Origin: Acidimicrobiaceae bacterium | GTDB lineage: Bacteria; Actinomycetota; Acidimicrobiia; Acidimicrobiales; Ilumatobacteraceae | Assembly (NCBI GenBank): GCA_003154135.1 | Contig: PMCN01000151.1 | Location: 464 to 15,338 of the forward strand | Direction of reading: 5' to 3' | DNA length: 14,875 nucleotides | Shown here: piece by piece, positions 1 through 7,465 of the stretch | Numbering within the stretch: the first letter of the stretch is position 1 | Layout: the number at the start of each line of letters is the position of its first letter | Notes under the pieces: model-generated | What the model saw: only the letters and a program-made list of their open reading frames with translations | What the model was told of the DNA's origin: nothing | Databases searched by the model: none | Made by a program: the position numbers and the translations under genes

Positions 1-2622
1 CGCACCAACCTGGCGTCCGTCATCCTGCAGATGACAGCCCTGGGTCTCGGCGAAGTGGCCGCGTTCCCGTTCCTCGAACCACCCGACCACCGGGCCATTC
101 GCGACGGCTATGCGGTGCTGGAGGAGCTGGGTGCCATCGAACCGGAGGTGGAGGGCCGACGGCGCAGCCTCACCGCTCTCGGCGCGCAGCTCGCCCGCCT
201 GCCCGTCGACCCGCGGTTGGGCCGCATGGTGCTCGAGGCCGATCGCCACGGCTGTGTGCGCGAGGTGATGGTGATCGCCGCCGCGTTGAGCATCCAGGAC
301 CCCCGCGAACGACCTGCCGAGCACCGCGCCGCGGCCGACGAGCTGCACCGCCGCTTCGAGGTCGCGGGCAGCGACTTCATGTCGCTCGTGAAGCTGTGGG
401 ACCACCTGCGCGAGCGTCAGCACGAGCTGTCGAACAGTCAGTTCCGCAGGCTGTGCCGCGCCGAGCACCTCAACTACCTTCGCGTGCGTGAGTGGCAAGA
501 CCTGTACAGCCAGCTGCGCCAGGTGGCGGGCCAGCTGGGCATCCGCCAAGCTGCCGGCGGGGTGACCGAGAGCCACCCCGATCGCGTGCACCAGGCGCTC
601 CTCGCCGGGCTGCTCAGCCACATGGGCATGCGCGACGGCACCACGCGCGAGTACCGGGGCGCACACGGTTCCAAGTTCGCCATCGGTGCCGGCTCGGCCG
701 TGGCCAGATCGCTGCCCCGGTGGGTGGTGGCCGCCGAGCTCGTGGAGACCAACCGCCTGTGGGCCCGCCAGGTGGCCGACGTGCAACCCGAGTGGGCCGA
801 ACGCCTCGGCGCGCACCTGGTGAAGCGCTCGTACGGCGAGCCGCAGTGGAACGCCCAGCGCGGGGCGGCGGTGTGCCGCGAGCAGGTCACCTTGTACGGG
901 CTGCCGATCGTGAGGCGAACCATCGCCTACGACCGCGTCGACCGTGCCCAGGCACGTGCCCTGTTCATCCGCAGCGCCCTGGTGGAGGGCGACTGGGCGC
1001 CGCGCCACGAGTTCTGGACGGCGAACCTGCGCTTCCTCACCGAGCTCGACGGCATGAGCGAGCGGATGCGCCGCGTCGACCTCGTCGACCCCGACAGCGT
1101 GTTCGCGTTCTACGACCGGCGCGTCGGCGACGCGGTGACGAGCACCCGCCACTTCGACCGCTGGTGGCGCGACGCACGCGCCACGCAACCCGACCTTCTC
1201 ACCATGCGCCTCGAGCACTTCCTGCACGGCTCCAGTGCGGTCAGTGCTGCCGACTTCCCCGGCGAGTGGCGCCAGGGCGATCTCGCCCTGCAGGTCACCT
1301 ACCGCTTCGAGCCGGGTGCATCAGGCGACGGGGTGATGGTGCACGTGCCACTGCCCGCGCTCAACCAGGTGTCCCCCGCCGGCTTCGACTGGAACGTGCC
1401 CGGGGTGCGCGCCGACCTCGTCGCGGCGCTGTTGAAGTCGCTCCCCAAGGAGCACCGCCGCGAGCTGGTGCCGATGGCCGAAGTGATCGACAAGGTGAAC
1501 GCGGCCCTCGGCCCGCCGTCGGCGTGGGAGGACAGCACCACCCTCGCCGCCGCGCTCGCGACCACGGTGCACGACGTGGTGGGCGTGCAGGTGCCACCCG
1601 AGGCGTTCGACCACGCGGCAGTACCGGCGCACCTTCGCGTGGGGTTCTCGGTCGACGACGAGCGCGGCACGACGCTCGCCATGGGGAAGGACCTCGACGC
1701 GCTGCGAGCGCTCCTCGCGCCGCGCATGCGCGCCGCCATCGCGCGCGAGTCGCCGATCGAGGAACGCAGAGGCATCACCTCGTGGGACTTCGGCGACCTG
1801 CCCGAGTTCGTGGAGAGCACACGCCAGGGCGTGCAGGTGCGCGGCTACCCCGCACTGCTCGACGACGGCGACAGCGTGAGCATCCGCGTGTTCACCACGA
1901 CGGAGCTGCAGGGCAAGGTGATGCATGCGGGCGTGGTGCGGCTGCTGCAGCTCGCGGTGCCGGTGGGCAAGCGAGCCATCGAACGCGACCTCACCAACTC
2001 GTCTCGGCTCGCCATCGCGGGCAGCGGCACCAGTACCGACGCACTCGCGGTCGACTGCCTCGCCGCTGTGGCGAGCCGCGTGGTGACCGACCACGGCGGT
2101 GCGACGTTTGCCGCCGACGGATTTGCCGCGCTCGTGCGGGTGGCCCGCGACGAGCTGGCCGATGGCTCCGCTCGCGCGCTACGGCTCGCCGCCGACATCC
2201 TGGCCGCGGCGGCGTCGGCACGTCAGCGCCTCGACCGGCTCGTGGCTCCCGCAGTGGCCACCGCCGCAGCCGACGCACGCGCGCAGCTCGACCGGCTGGT
2301 TCGCCCCGGCTTCGTCACCGCCGCCGGTGTTGCCCGCCTCGGCGACGTGCTGCGCTACGTGCAGGGCATCGACCACCGCTTGGCCCGTCTGCCGGAGGAC
2401 CCGCACCGCGACCAGTCGCGGCTGCGGGAGGTGCTGCCACTGGAGCAGCGGTACGTCGCGCTGCTGCGCCGCACTCCGCGCGCCGACGTCACAGCCGAGA
2501 TGGTCGATCTCGGCTGGCAGCTCGAGGAGTTGCGCATGAGCGTGTTCGCACAGGCCCTGGGCGCCGCACGTGGCACGAGCGCCGCGAAGGTGACCAGAAC
2601 GCTCGCCGCACTGGGCGGCTGA
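1..2622 (+). CDS. hrpA: ATP-dependent RNA helicase HrpA, C-terminal part (5' end outside window)
   Basis: The frame is open from base 1, and the first visible codons (RTNLASVILQMTALGLG) match the stretch just after helicase motif VI in DEAH-box helicases, so the ATG at 31 is internal and the true start lies upstream. The visible 873 codons hold the helicase-associated HA2 winged-helix/ratchet region (about codons 30-125), an OB-fold-like part around codons 275-345 (VTLYGLPIV), and the long DUF3418 region that marks HrpA, with VPLPALNQVSP near codon 450 and SLPKEHRREL shortly after. HrpA proteins are about 1300 residues long, so roughly the N-terminal third (RecA-like domains) is missing. Known family role: an RNA helicase, linked in E. 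coli to mRNA processing and rescue of stalled ribosomes. The gene ends 9 bp before a convergent gene, with no obvious terminator between them. Confidence 0.95.
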   Translation, partial: RTNLASVILQMTALGLGEVAAFPFLEPPDHRAIRDGYAVLEELGAIEPEVEGRRRSLTALGAQLARLPVDPRLGRMVLEADRHGCVREVMVIAAALSIQDPRERPAEHRAAADELHRRFEVAGSDFMSLVKLWDHLRERQHELSNSQFRRLCRAEHLNYLRVREWQDLYSQLRQVAGQLGIRQAAGGVTESHPDRVHQALLAGLLSHMGMRDGTTREYRGAHGSKFAIGAGSAVARSLPRWVVAAELVETNRLWARQVADVQPEWAERLGAHLVKRSYGEPQWNAQRGAAVCREQVTLYGLPIVRRTIAYDRVDRAQARALFIRSALVEGDWAPRHEFWTANLRFLTELDGMSERMRRVDLVDPDSVFAFYDRRVGDAVTSTRHFDRWWRDARATQPDLLTMRLEHFLHGSSAVSAADFPGEWRQGDLALQVTYRFEPGASGDGVMVHVPLPALNQVSPAGFDWNVPGVRADLVAALLKSLPKEHRRELVPMAEVIDKVNAALGPPSAWEDSTTLAAALATTVHDVVGVQVPPEAFDHAAVPAHLRVGFSVDDERGTTLAMGKDLDALRALLAPRMRAAIARESPIEERRGITSWDFGDLPEFVESTRQGVQVRGYPALLDDGDSVSIRVFTTTELQGKVMHAGVVRLLQLAVPVGKRAIERDLTNSSRLAIAGSGTSTDALAVDCLAAVASRVVTDHGGATFAADGFAALVRVARDELADGSARALRLAADILAAAASARQRLDRLVAPAVATAAADARAQLDRLVRPGFVTAAGVARLGDVLRYVQGIDHRLARLPEDPHRDQSRLREVLPLEQRYVALLRRTPRADVTAEMVDLGWQLEELRMSVFAQALGAARGTSAAKVTRTLAALGG

Positions 2623-2631
2623 TCAGCTCGG

Positions 2632-4095
2632 TCAGTTGCCGATGCTCACCGACACCGCACCCGGTGTGTCGACACGCGCCACGCCCACCAGCACGGCGGC
2701 GCCGGCCACCTGCACCATGGCCACCGCGCGGCGCACGCCGTCGCCACCGGTCACCGTGACGGGCACGGTCTGCGTGGGCGACGGGAGGCCGACGAAGACG
2801 TAGGTGGCACCCTGCACCACCACGGTGTCGACGTACGACTGCGTCGCCAGATCGACCGGTACAGCGGTCGACGACGACATGTCGGGTTCGGTGGGCCGGG
2901 TCCACCACCACAGGTACAGCGTGCGCCCGTCGCGGGTGGCCAGCTGCACTCCCGCGGTCCACGCTGTGTGATCGGCGGTCTCGCCTCCGCCGTTCACACT
3001 GAACGGGCCCAGCCGGTAGTCGGGGTGCAGGCCGTGCACGCGCCCCGCCCAATCGGTCTCCGTCACCGGCTGCACGGCGTCGGACAGGCCGGCCAGATCG
3101 TGCATCGCCAGCGGACCGACGAGCGTGAAGCGGTGCAGGTGGTCGAACCACGTGACCATCGAGTCGCCGGTGCCGTCGAGCACGCCGCGGATGCGACCGG
3201 CAGAGTCGGTGGCCAGACCGTGCGCGTAGTAGGCGAGGCGGTCGACGGCCGTACCGACGCCCGTGGCGGGGGCGACGTACAGCGTCACCTGGCGGCCGTC
3301 GGTGGTGAGGTAGCTCGACTCACCGTCGACCTTGCCGAACACCATGTCGGCTGCGCGATCGGCATGGTCGATCGCCTGCAACCGTAGCGTGTCGAGCAAC
3401 CCGGTGCCGTCCTGGAACCGGTCACCGACGATGGAGACGTGCTGCGCGAACTGCACCACCTCGGTGTCGCTGATGCCGCGGGCGCGCACGGTGACCCACC
3501 ACCCGGCGTCGACCTGCTGGACGACGGTGGCGACGAGCGGTTCGTCGGCGGAATCGACGACCTCCACCCCGTCGACGAGATGCCGGCTCGAGTTGCTGAA
3601 CGCGTAGGCCGGCACCGAGCCCCGCCCCGCCTGCGCCGACAGCCACGGCGACTCGGGTCCGGACTGGCTCCACAACCAGTAGAAGCTGCCGTCGGCGGGC
3701 GTGGCCACGATGTCGGCCGAGTAGGGCGTGAGGCCGGGGTCGGAGAGCACGAAGCGATCGGTGCCGGCCGTCGCCGGATCGGGCGGCGCCGTGTCGGGCG
3801 ACAGCTGCGCCGGCGCCGAAGTGGCATCGACGGTGGCGTCGACGGTGGCGGCGACCGTGTTGGGCACGTCGGCACGTCGAGGCGTGCTGTCGTTGCCCGA
3901 CACCACCATCACGGCGCCCACCGCCAGCACGGCAGCCACGCCCACGGCCGCGAGCACGGTGCCCCTGCGCGGGCCACGCCGCGGGGCGACGGTTGCCGGC
4001 ACGGGTGCGGGTTCGACCGGCAGCTGCCGGCTCCACGACGGATCGTCGGGTGCGAGCACCTCGATGATGTCGACGTCGCGCCGGCCCCGTCGCAC
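2632..4095 (-). CDS. Single-pass membrane-anchored protein of unknown function, downstream of gpgS
   Basis: The frame encodes 487 residues from a GTG at 4095. A charged, Pro/Arg-rich N-terminus (about residues 1-45) is followed by one hydrophobic helix (about 46-67, VLAAVGVAAVLAVGAVMVV). A low-complexity Thr/Ala/Pro/Asp linker (about 70-115) leads to a roughly 370-residue region rich in Trp, Tyr, Gly and Asp. This suggests a cytoplasmic tail, a signal anchor and a large extracytoplasmic beta-rich domain. I do not recognise a family. The start is 6 bp after the gpgS stop, so the two are probably cotranscribed. No clear Shine-Dalgarno precedes the GTG; translational coupling to gpgS, or a slightly later GTG, is possible. 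Codon use fits a real gene. A cell-envelope role is inferred only from topology and neighbour. Confidence 0.75.
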   Translation of the reverse strand: MRRGRRDVDIIEVLAPDDPSWSRQLPVEPAPVPATVAPRRGPRRGTVLAAVGVAAVLAVGAVMVVSGNDSTPRRADVPNTVAATVDATVDATSAPAQLSPDTAPPDPATAGTDRFVLSDPGLTPYSADIVATPADGSFYWLWSQSGPESPWLSAQAGRGSVPAYAFSNSSRHLVDGVEVVDSADEPLVATVVQQVDAGWWVTVRARGISDTEVVQFAQHVSIVGDRFQDGTGLLDTLRLQAIDHADRAADMVFGKVDGESSYLTTDGRQVTLYVAPATGVGTAVDRLAYYAHGLATDSAGRIRGVLDGTGDSMVTWFDHLHRFTLVGPLAMHDLAGLSDAVQPVTETDWAGRVHGLHPDYRLGPFSVNGGGETADHTAWTAGVQLATRDGRTLYLWWWTRPTEPDMSSSTAVPVDLATQSYVDTVVVQGATYVFVGLPSPTQTVPVTVTGGDGVRRAVAMVQVAGAAVLVGVARVDTPGAVSVSIGN

Positions 4096-4101
4096 GGCGG
4101 G

Positions 4102-4977
4102 CTACTTCAGCCAGGCCAGGGGCGGGCGTTCGGAGATGTTGAGCGGTACCGCCGAGCCGTCGGCCCTGCGCAGCTGCGGGTGCTCGTCGGACAGCAGGCT
4201 GCCCGACGGCACGCGACCGAGCATGGTGGCCATCACCTCGGCGGCCTGCACCGACAGCGCGTGCAGCGATCGGTGACGGTGCTCGCGCGTGCCGAGATCG
4301 ATCTGGGCGATGGCCTCGGGGCCGTAGCGGCGTGCGATGTCGATGAGCATGGCGATCTCGACACCCCAGCCTTGCACGAACGGCAGCTGCTCGAGCACCG
4401 TGCGCCGGCCCGCGTACTCGCCGGCCAGTGGCTGGTGCAGCCCGGACAGCTCGGGGTAGTAGAGCGAGAGGAGCGGGCGCGCGACCAACTCGGTGGTGCG
4501 GCCGCCGCCACCCAACCGCGTGGGTCGGTGCGAGAGCGCCTTGACCAGCGCCACCGAGTCGTCGTCGAGCATGGGGGCCAGCAGGCGCACGATCCAGTGC
4601 GTCTCGAAGCTGGTGATGTCGCCATCCATCCACACCACGAAATCGCCCTGGCTGGCCACCAGGCTCGCCCACAGCGCGTTGCCCTTGCCGTGGCCCTCAC
4701 CGTGGAGCGCGTGCACCTCTTCGATCGGCACCACTCGCGCGCCGGCGTTGGAGGCGACGGTGGCGGTGTCGTCGGTGCTGCGATCGTCGAGCACGATGAG
4801 CTCGTCGACGAGCGGCACCCTGCGGATGAGCTCGTTGCGGATGGCGCTCACCAGTGGACCCACGGTGGCCGCCTCGTCGCGGCACGGGATGCACACCGAC
4901 ACCGTGCGACCGGCCTTGGCCTCGACCACCATGTCGACGGCGCAATCATCGATCTCGAACAGACGAACCGATCTCAT
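4102..4977 (-). CDS. gpgS: Glucosyl-3-phosphoglycerate synthase (GT-A fold, family GT81)
   Basis: This 291-residue glycosyltransferase transfers glucose from a nucleotide sugar to 3-phosphoglycerate, the first step towards glucosylglycerate and, in mycobacteria, methylglucose lipopolysaccharide. Visible hallmarks are VSVCIPCRDEAATVG (26-40), DELIVLDDRSTDDT (58-71), the GEGHGKGNALW loop (93-103), the metal-binding DGD at 118-120 (DxD type), GGGRTTELVARPLLS (157-171), QPLAGEY (182-188), GWGVEIAMLID (203-213) and the HRHR segment with the metal-ligand His near 233. The frame stays open upstream to 5079, but the ATG at 4977 is chosen because GGAGG lies 6 nt before it and homology begins there. 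It is slightly shorter than the 324-residue M. tuberculosis enzyme. It is divergent from the folP-like gene at 4995. In M. tuberculosis the corresponding genes (Rv1207/Rv1208) are also neighbours. Confidence 0.92.
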   Translation of the reverse strand: MRSVRLFEIDDCAVDMVVEAKAGRTVSVCIPCRDEAATVGPLVSAIRNELIRRVPLVDELIVLDDRSTDDTATVASNAGARVVPIEEVHALHGEGHGKGNALWASLVASQGDFVVWMDGDITSFETHWIVRLLAPMLDDDSVALVKALSHRPTRLGGGGRTTELVARPLLSLYYPELSGLHQPLAGEYAGRRTVLEQLPFVQGWGVEIAMLIDIARRYGPEAIAQIDLGTREHRHRSLHALSVQAAEVMATMLGRVPSGSLLSDEHPQLRRADGSAVPLNISERPPLAWLK

Positions 4978-4994
4978 CGGTAGCCTCCGGCGGC
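4978..4994. promoter_or_regulatory. 17-bp divergent start region between gpgS and folP-like gene
   Basis: Only 17 bp separate the two initiation codons. On the minus strand the stretch carries CCGGAGGCTACCG, whose GGAGG is a good Shine-Dalgarno for gpgS. On the plus strand the same bases contain TAGCCT (4981-4986), which fits a TANNNT -10 element and would start transcription 2 nt before the folP-like ATG, giving a nearly leaderless mRNA. The gpgS promoter must then lie inside the folP-like coding region. The -10 call is inference; no -35 is evident. Confidence 0.45.
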
Positions 4995-5744
4995 ATGTTC
5001 CTGTACGGCGTGGTGAACGCCAGCCCCGACTCGTTGAACACCGACTCCATCGCCACCACGCCGGAGCAGGCGATGACACGCGCTCGCCGGCTGCTGGCCG
5101 ACGGCGCCGACGGCATCGACCTGGGCGGCCAGGGCAGCACCGACGTGGCCGAGGTGGTGCCGTGGCAGGCCGAATGGGAGCGACTGCGGCTGCTGGTGCC
5201 CGAGCTGGCGACGCTGGGCGTGCCGATGAGCGTCGACAGCTGGCGACCCGAGGTGCTGCGCCGTGCGCTGCAGGCCGGCGCCACGGTGATCAACGCGGCC
5301 GACGGCATGCAGAGCGACGAGATGTGGCAGGTGGCCACCGAGTTCGACGTGCCGATCGTGGTGCCGTTCCTGAGCGGCCCCAACCCACGTGCGATGGAGA
5401 TGGTGCGCCGCGACCCGGTCGACGCCATCATCGAGTTCTTCGACGCCCGTCTCCGCGACGCCGACCGGTACGGCCTGCGCCATCGCTGCGTGCTCGACCC
5501 GGGCACGGGCTTCGCCCCGTCGAACTGGCCGTGGGACGAGCGCTACCTCTACCAGAAGCGGGTGTACAGCAACCTCGACGCGATGCGCGTGTTCGGGCTG
5601 CCGCTGTACATCGCCCTGCCGTGGAAGGAGACCGAGCAGCACGACGAGCTGCTCGAGATCGTCGTGCGCAACCGCCCCGAGTTCGGGCGCGTGCACTACC
5701 CGGCCAAGGTGCGCCGCTTCGAACGGCGCCTGCTCACCGACTGA
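4995..5744 (+). CDS. Dihydropteroate synthase-like protein (FolP2-type, pterin-binding TIM barrel)
   Basis: The protein has 249 residues, near the usual 260-280 for dihydropteroate synthase, which condenses pABA with dihydropterin pyrophosphate in folate synthesis. DHPS-type positions are present in order: N8 in VVNASPDS, D42 in GADGIDLGG, D81 in MSVDSW, N100 in GATVIN, D168 in VLDPGTGF, K211 in ALPWK and R232/H234 in GRVH. The pABA-site loops are unlike standard FolP: SLNTDS replaces SFSDGG, GGQGSTD replaces GGESTRP, and there is no SRK. The ATG at 4995 is chosen because homology begins at once and no longer in-frame extension looks coding. There is no good Shine-Dalgarno, so a leaderless start is likely. 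The neighbours gpgS and folB-folK support either a folate role or the FolP2 lineage, whose DHPS activity in mycobacteria is doubtful. Confidence 0.85.
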   Translation: MFLYGVVNASPDSLNTDSIATTPEQAMTRARRLLADGADGIDLGGQGSTDVAEVVPWQAEWERLRLLVPELATLGVPMSVDSWRPEVLRRALQAGATVINAADGMQSDEMWQVATEFDVPIVVPFLSGPNPRAMEMVRRDPVDAIIEFFDARLRDADRYGLRHRCVLDPGTGFAPSNWPWDERYLYQKRVYSNLDAMRVFGLPLYIALPWKETEQHDELLEIVVRNRPEFGRVHYPAKVRRFERRLLTD

Positions 5745-5760
5745 TCGTGGAGCCATCGGC

Positions 5761-6603
5761 TCACACCACCAACGGTCCGCGGGCGTGGATCTCGCTGGGC
5801 GGCAGCGAGTCGTTCCACCCCTCGGGGCAGCGCTCGGGGGCCACCTCGCTGAGCGGGGTGAGCACGAAGCGACGCTCGCCGATGCGCGGGTGCGGCACGG
5901 TGAGCTTCTCGCTGGTGATGTGCACGTCGTCGTAGAAGAGCACGTCGACGTCGAGCGTTCGGGGTCCCCAGTGCACGACGCGCTGACGAAGTGCGTTGGC
6001 CTCGATGCGCTGGCACCGGCGGATGAACGCGTACGGGTCGAGCGAGGTCTGCACCTTGACTACCATGTTGAGGTACGCGCCCTGACCGTCGGGCCCGCCG
6101 ACGGGTGCGGTCTCGAACACCTGCGACATGGCCACCACGTTGCCCAGCTCGCCGACCGCGAAGCGCAGGTAGCCGAGACGGTCGCCGAGGTTGCTGCCCA
6201 GCGCGACGACCACCTCGTGGTCCTCGAGCGGCGGTGCCGCGGCCTCGGCGCGCAGGCGCGTGATGGCCACCGACGTGCTCTGCACGTCTTCCGCGATGGG
6301 CGGGCGCAGCTTGGTGAGCTTCACGTCGACCACTTCCACGAGATCGAACTCGAGCACCACGTCGGCCACCTTGGCGGCGAGCCGCTCGAGCAGCACGTCC
6401 TTCGAGCCGCGCACGAGCTCGGACACGCGCTCGCACACGAGGCCGTAGTGGACCGTGTCGTGCAACTCGTCGCTGCGGCCGGCGTCGCGCAGGTCGAGGC
6501 CGATCGACAGGTCGATGCGGATGGGTTGGGCCATCTCCCGCTCGTGGGGCAGAGCGCCGATGACGGTGAGCACACGCAGGTCGTCGATGATGACTCGATC
6601 CAT
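5761..6603 (-). CDS. folBK: Bifunctional dihydroneopterin aldolase / HPPK (FolB-FolK fusion)
   Basis: This 280-residue protein joins two consecutive folate enzymes. Residues 1-120 are FolB: IGALPHERE (15-23, with the conserved Glu), VHYGLVCERV (51-60, Tyr53) and KLTKLRPP (95-102, catalytic Lys98). Residues about 129-280 are FolK: VALGSNLGDR (133-142), W212 and GPRTLDVDVL (213-222, with R215 and Mg-binding D218/D220), HPRIGERRF (238-246) and FVLTPLSEVAP. FolB cleaves dihydroneopterin to 6-hydroxymethyl-dihydropterin, and FolK pyrophosphorylates that product. The ATG at 6603 follows a full AAGGAGGT with 4 nt spacing, a strong site. The gene converges on the folP-like gene (16 bp between stops), whereas many actinobacteria carry folP-folB-folK in one direction. 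A short Ala/Pro/acidic linker at about 120-129 joins the halves. Confidence 0.95.
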   Translation of the reverse strand: MDRVIIDDLRVLTVIGALPHEREMAQPIRIDLSIGLDLRDAGRSDELHDTVHYGLVCERVSELVRGSKDVLLERLAAKVADVVLEFDLVEVVDVKLTKLRPPIAEDVQSTSVAITRLRAEAAAPPLEDHEVVVALGSNLGDRLGYLRFAVGELGNVVAMSQVFETAPVGGPDGQGAYLNMVVKVQTSLDPYAFIRRCQRIEANALRQRVVHWGPRTLDVDVLFYDDVHITSEKLTVPHPRIGERRFVLTPLSEVAPERCPEGWNDSLPPSEIHARGPLVV

Positions 6604-6607
6604 CAGG

Positions 6608-6615
6608 ACCTCCTT
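6608..6615 (-). promoter_or_regulatory. Strong Shine-Dalgarno of folB-folK
   Basis: On the minus strand AAGGAGGT lies 4 nt upstream of the ATG at 6603. It is complementary to the 16S rRNA tail over 8 bases and fixes the start codon. Confidence 0.85.
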
Positions 6616-6639
6616 CGGAATTTGGTCACGCTACCCGCC

Positions 6640-6652
6640 TAATGTCGGGCCA
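6640..6652 (+). promoter_or_regulatory. Leaderless-type -10 element of the crotonase gene
   Basis: TAATGT at 6640-6645 matches the actinobacterial -10 pattern TANNNT. Counting its last T as -7 puts +1 exactly on the A of the ATG at 6652. No Shine-Dalgarno precedes this ATG, so a leaderless transcript is the simplest reading. No convincing -35 is seen. Confidence 0.5.
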
Positions 6653-7458
6653 TGGCCAGTTATGCGGAGCAGTTCCCCACGCTTTCCTTCGACCGCCCGG
6701 CCGATGGTGTGCTGCGCGTCACACTCGATGCGCCGGGCCTCAACGCCGTCTCCCCCGAATGCCATGCGCACCTCGCCGATGTGTGGCCGGCCATCGATCG
6801 CGACCCGTCCGTGCGCGTGGCCATCATCCAGGGGGCGGGCAAGGCCTTCAGCGCCGGCGGCAGCTTCGGGCTGCTCGACGAGCTCACCACCGACTACGCA
6901 GCACGCACCCGCGCCCTGCGCGAGGCCCGCGACATCGTCAACAACGTCATCAACTGCAGCAAGCCCATCGTGTCGGCCATCCACGGCCCGGCAGTGGGCG
7001 CCGGACTGGTGTGCGCCCTGCTGGCCGACGTGAGCATCGCCGGGCGCACCGCGCGCATCATCGACGGCCACACCAAGCTCGGCGTGGCGGCCGGCGACCA
7101 CGCAGCCATCTGCTGGCCGCTGCTGTGCGGCATGGCGAAGGCGAAGTTCTACCTGCTCACCTGCGACACGCTCACGGGCGAAGAGGCCGAGCGCATCGGC
7201 CTGGTGTCGTTGTGCGTCGACGACGCCGACGTGCACGCTCGCGCGCTCGAGGTGGCCACGCAGCTCGCCGGCATGTCGCAGAGCGCCATCCGGTGGACCA
7301 AGCACACCCTCAACCACTGGTATCGCCAGGCCGGACCCATCTTCGACGCCAGCCTGGCGTACGAGTTCTACGGCTTCGGCGGCCCCGACGCAGCGGAGGG
7401 CCTGGCCGGCCACCGCGAGAAGCGGCCGCCCGTGTTCACCGGGCCGACGAGCGAGTAG
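6652..7458 (+). CDS. Enoyl-CoA hydratase/isomerase family protein (crotonase fold), atypical active site
   Basis: The 268-residue length is typical for the crotonase superfamily. CoA/oxyanion-hole segments are visible: KAFSAGGSF (64-72) and HGPAVGAGL (111-119). They are followed by ADVSIA, LGVAAGDHA (143-151), WPLL, LLTCDTLTGEEAERIGLV (168-185) and a C-terminal helical region. Aligned by eye with rat mitochondrial enoyl-CoA hydratase, the two catalytic glutamates (E144, E164) fall on V120 and H140. Ordinary hydratase chemistry is therefore unlikely; isomerase, hydrolase or C-C bond cleavage chemistry is possible. H140 and D149 could form a His-Asp pair, which is inference. The neighbours do not reveal a substrate. 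The gene is divergent from folB-folK (48 bp between starts) and converges on the di-iron diguanylate cyclase gene with 7 bp between stops. Confidence 0.88.
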   Translation: MASYAEQFPTLSFDRPADGVLRVTLDAPGLNAVSPECHAHLADVWPAIDRDPSVRVAIIQGAGKAFSAGGSFGLLDELTTDYAARTRALREARDIVNNVINCSKPIVSAIHGPAVGAGLVCALLADVSIAGRTARIIDGHTKLGVAAGDHAAICWPLLCGMAKAKFYLLTCDTLTGEEAERIGLVSLCVDDADVHARALEVATQLAGMSQSAIRWTKHTLNHWYRQAGPIFDASLAYEFYGFGGPDAAEGLAGHREKRPPVFTGPTSE

Positions 7459-7465
7459 GCCCGGC

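Noticed and set aside
492..2759. Long second plus-strand frame through the helicase gene
   Set aside because: Its product is an Arg/Pro/Ala-rich shadow typical of high-GC coding DNA, and the other frame has clear HrpA homology.
4978..5079. N-terminal extension of gpgS to 5079
   Set aside because: The extra residues are Arg/Trp/Ser-rich and lie antisense to the conserved FolP-like N-terminus, whereas the ATG at 4977 has a good GGAGG.
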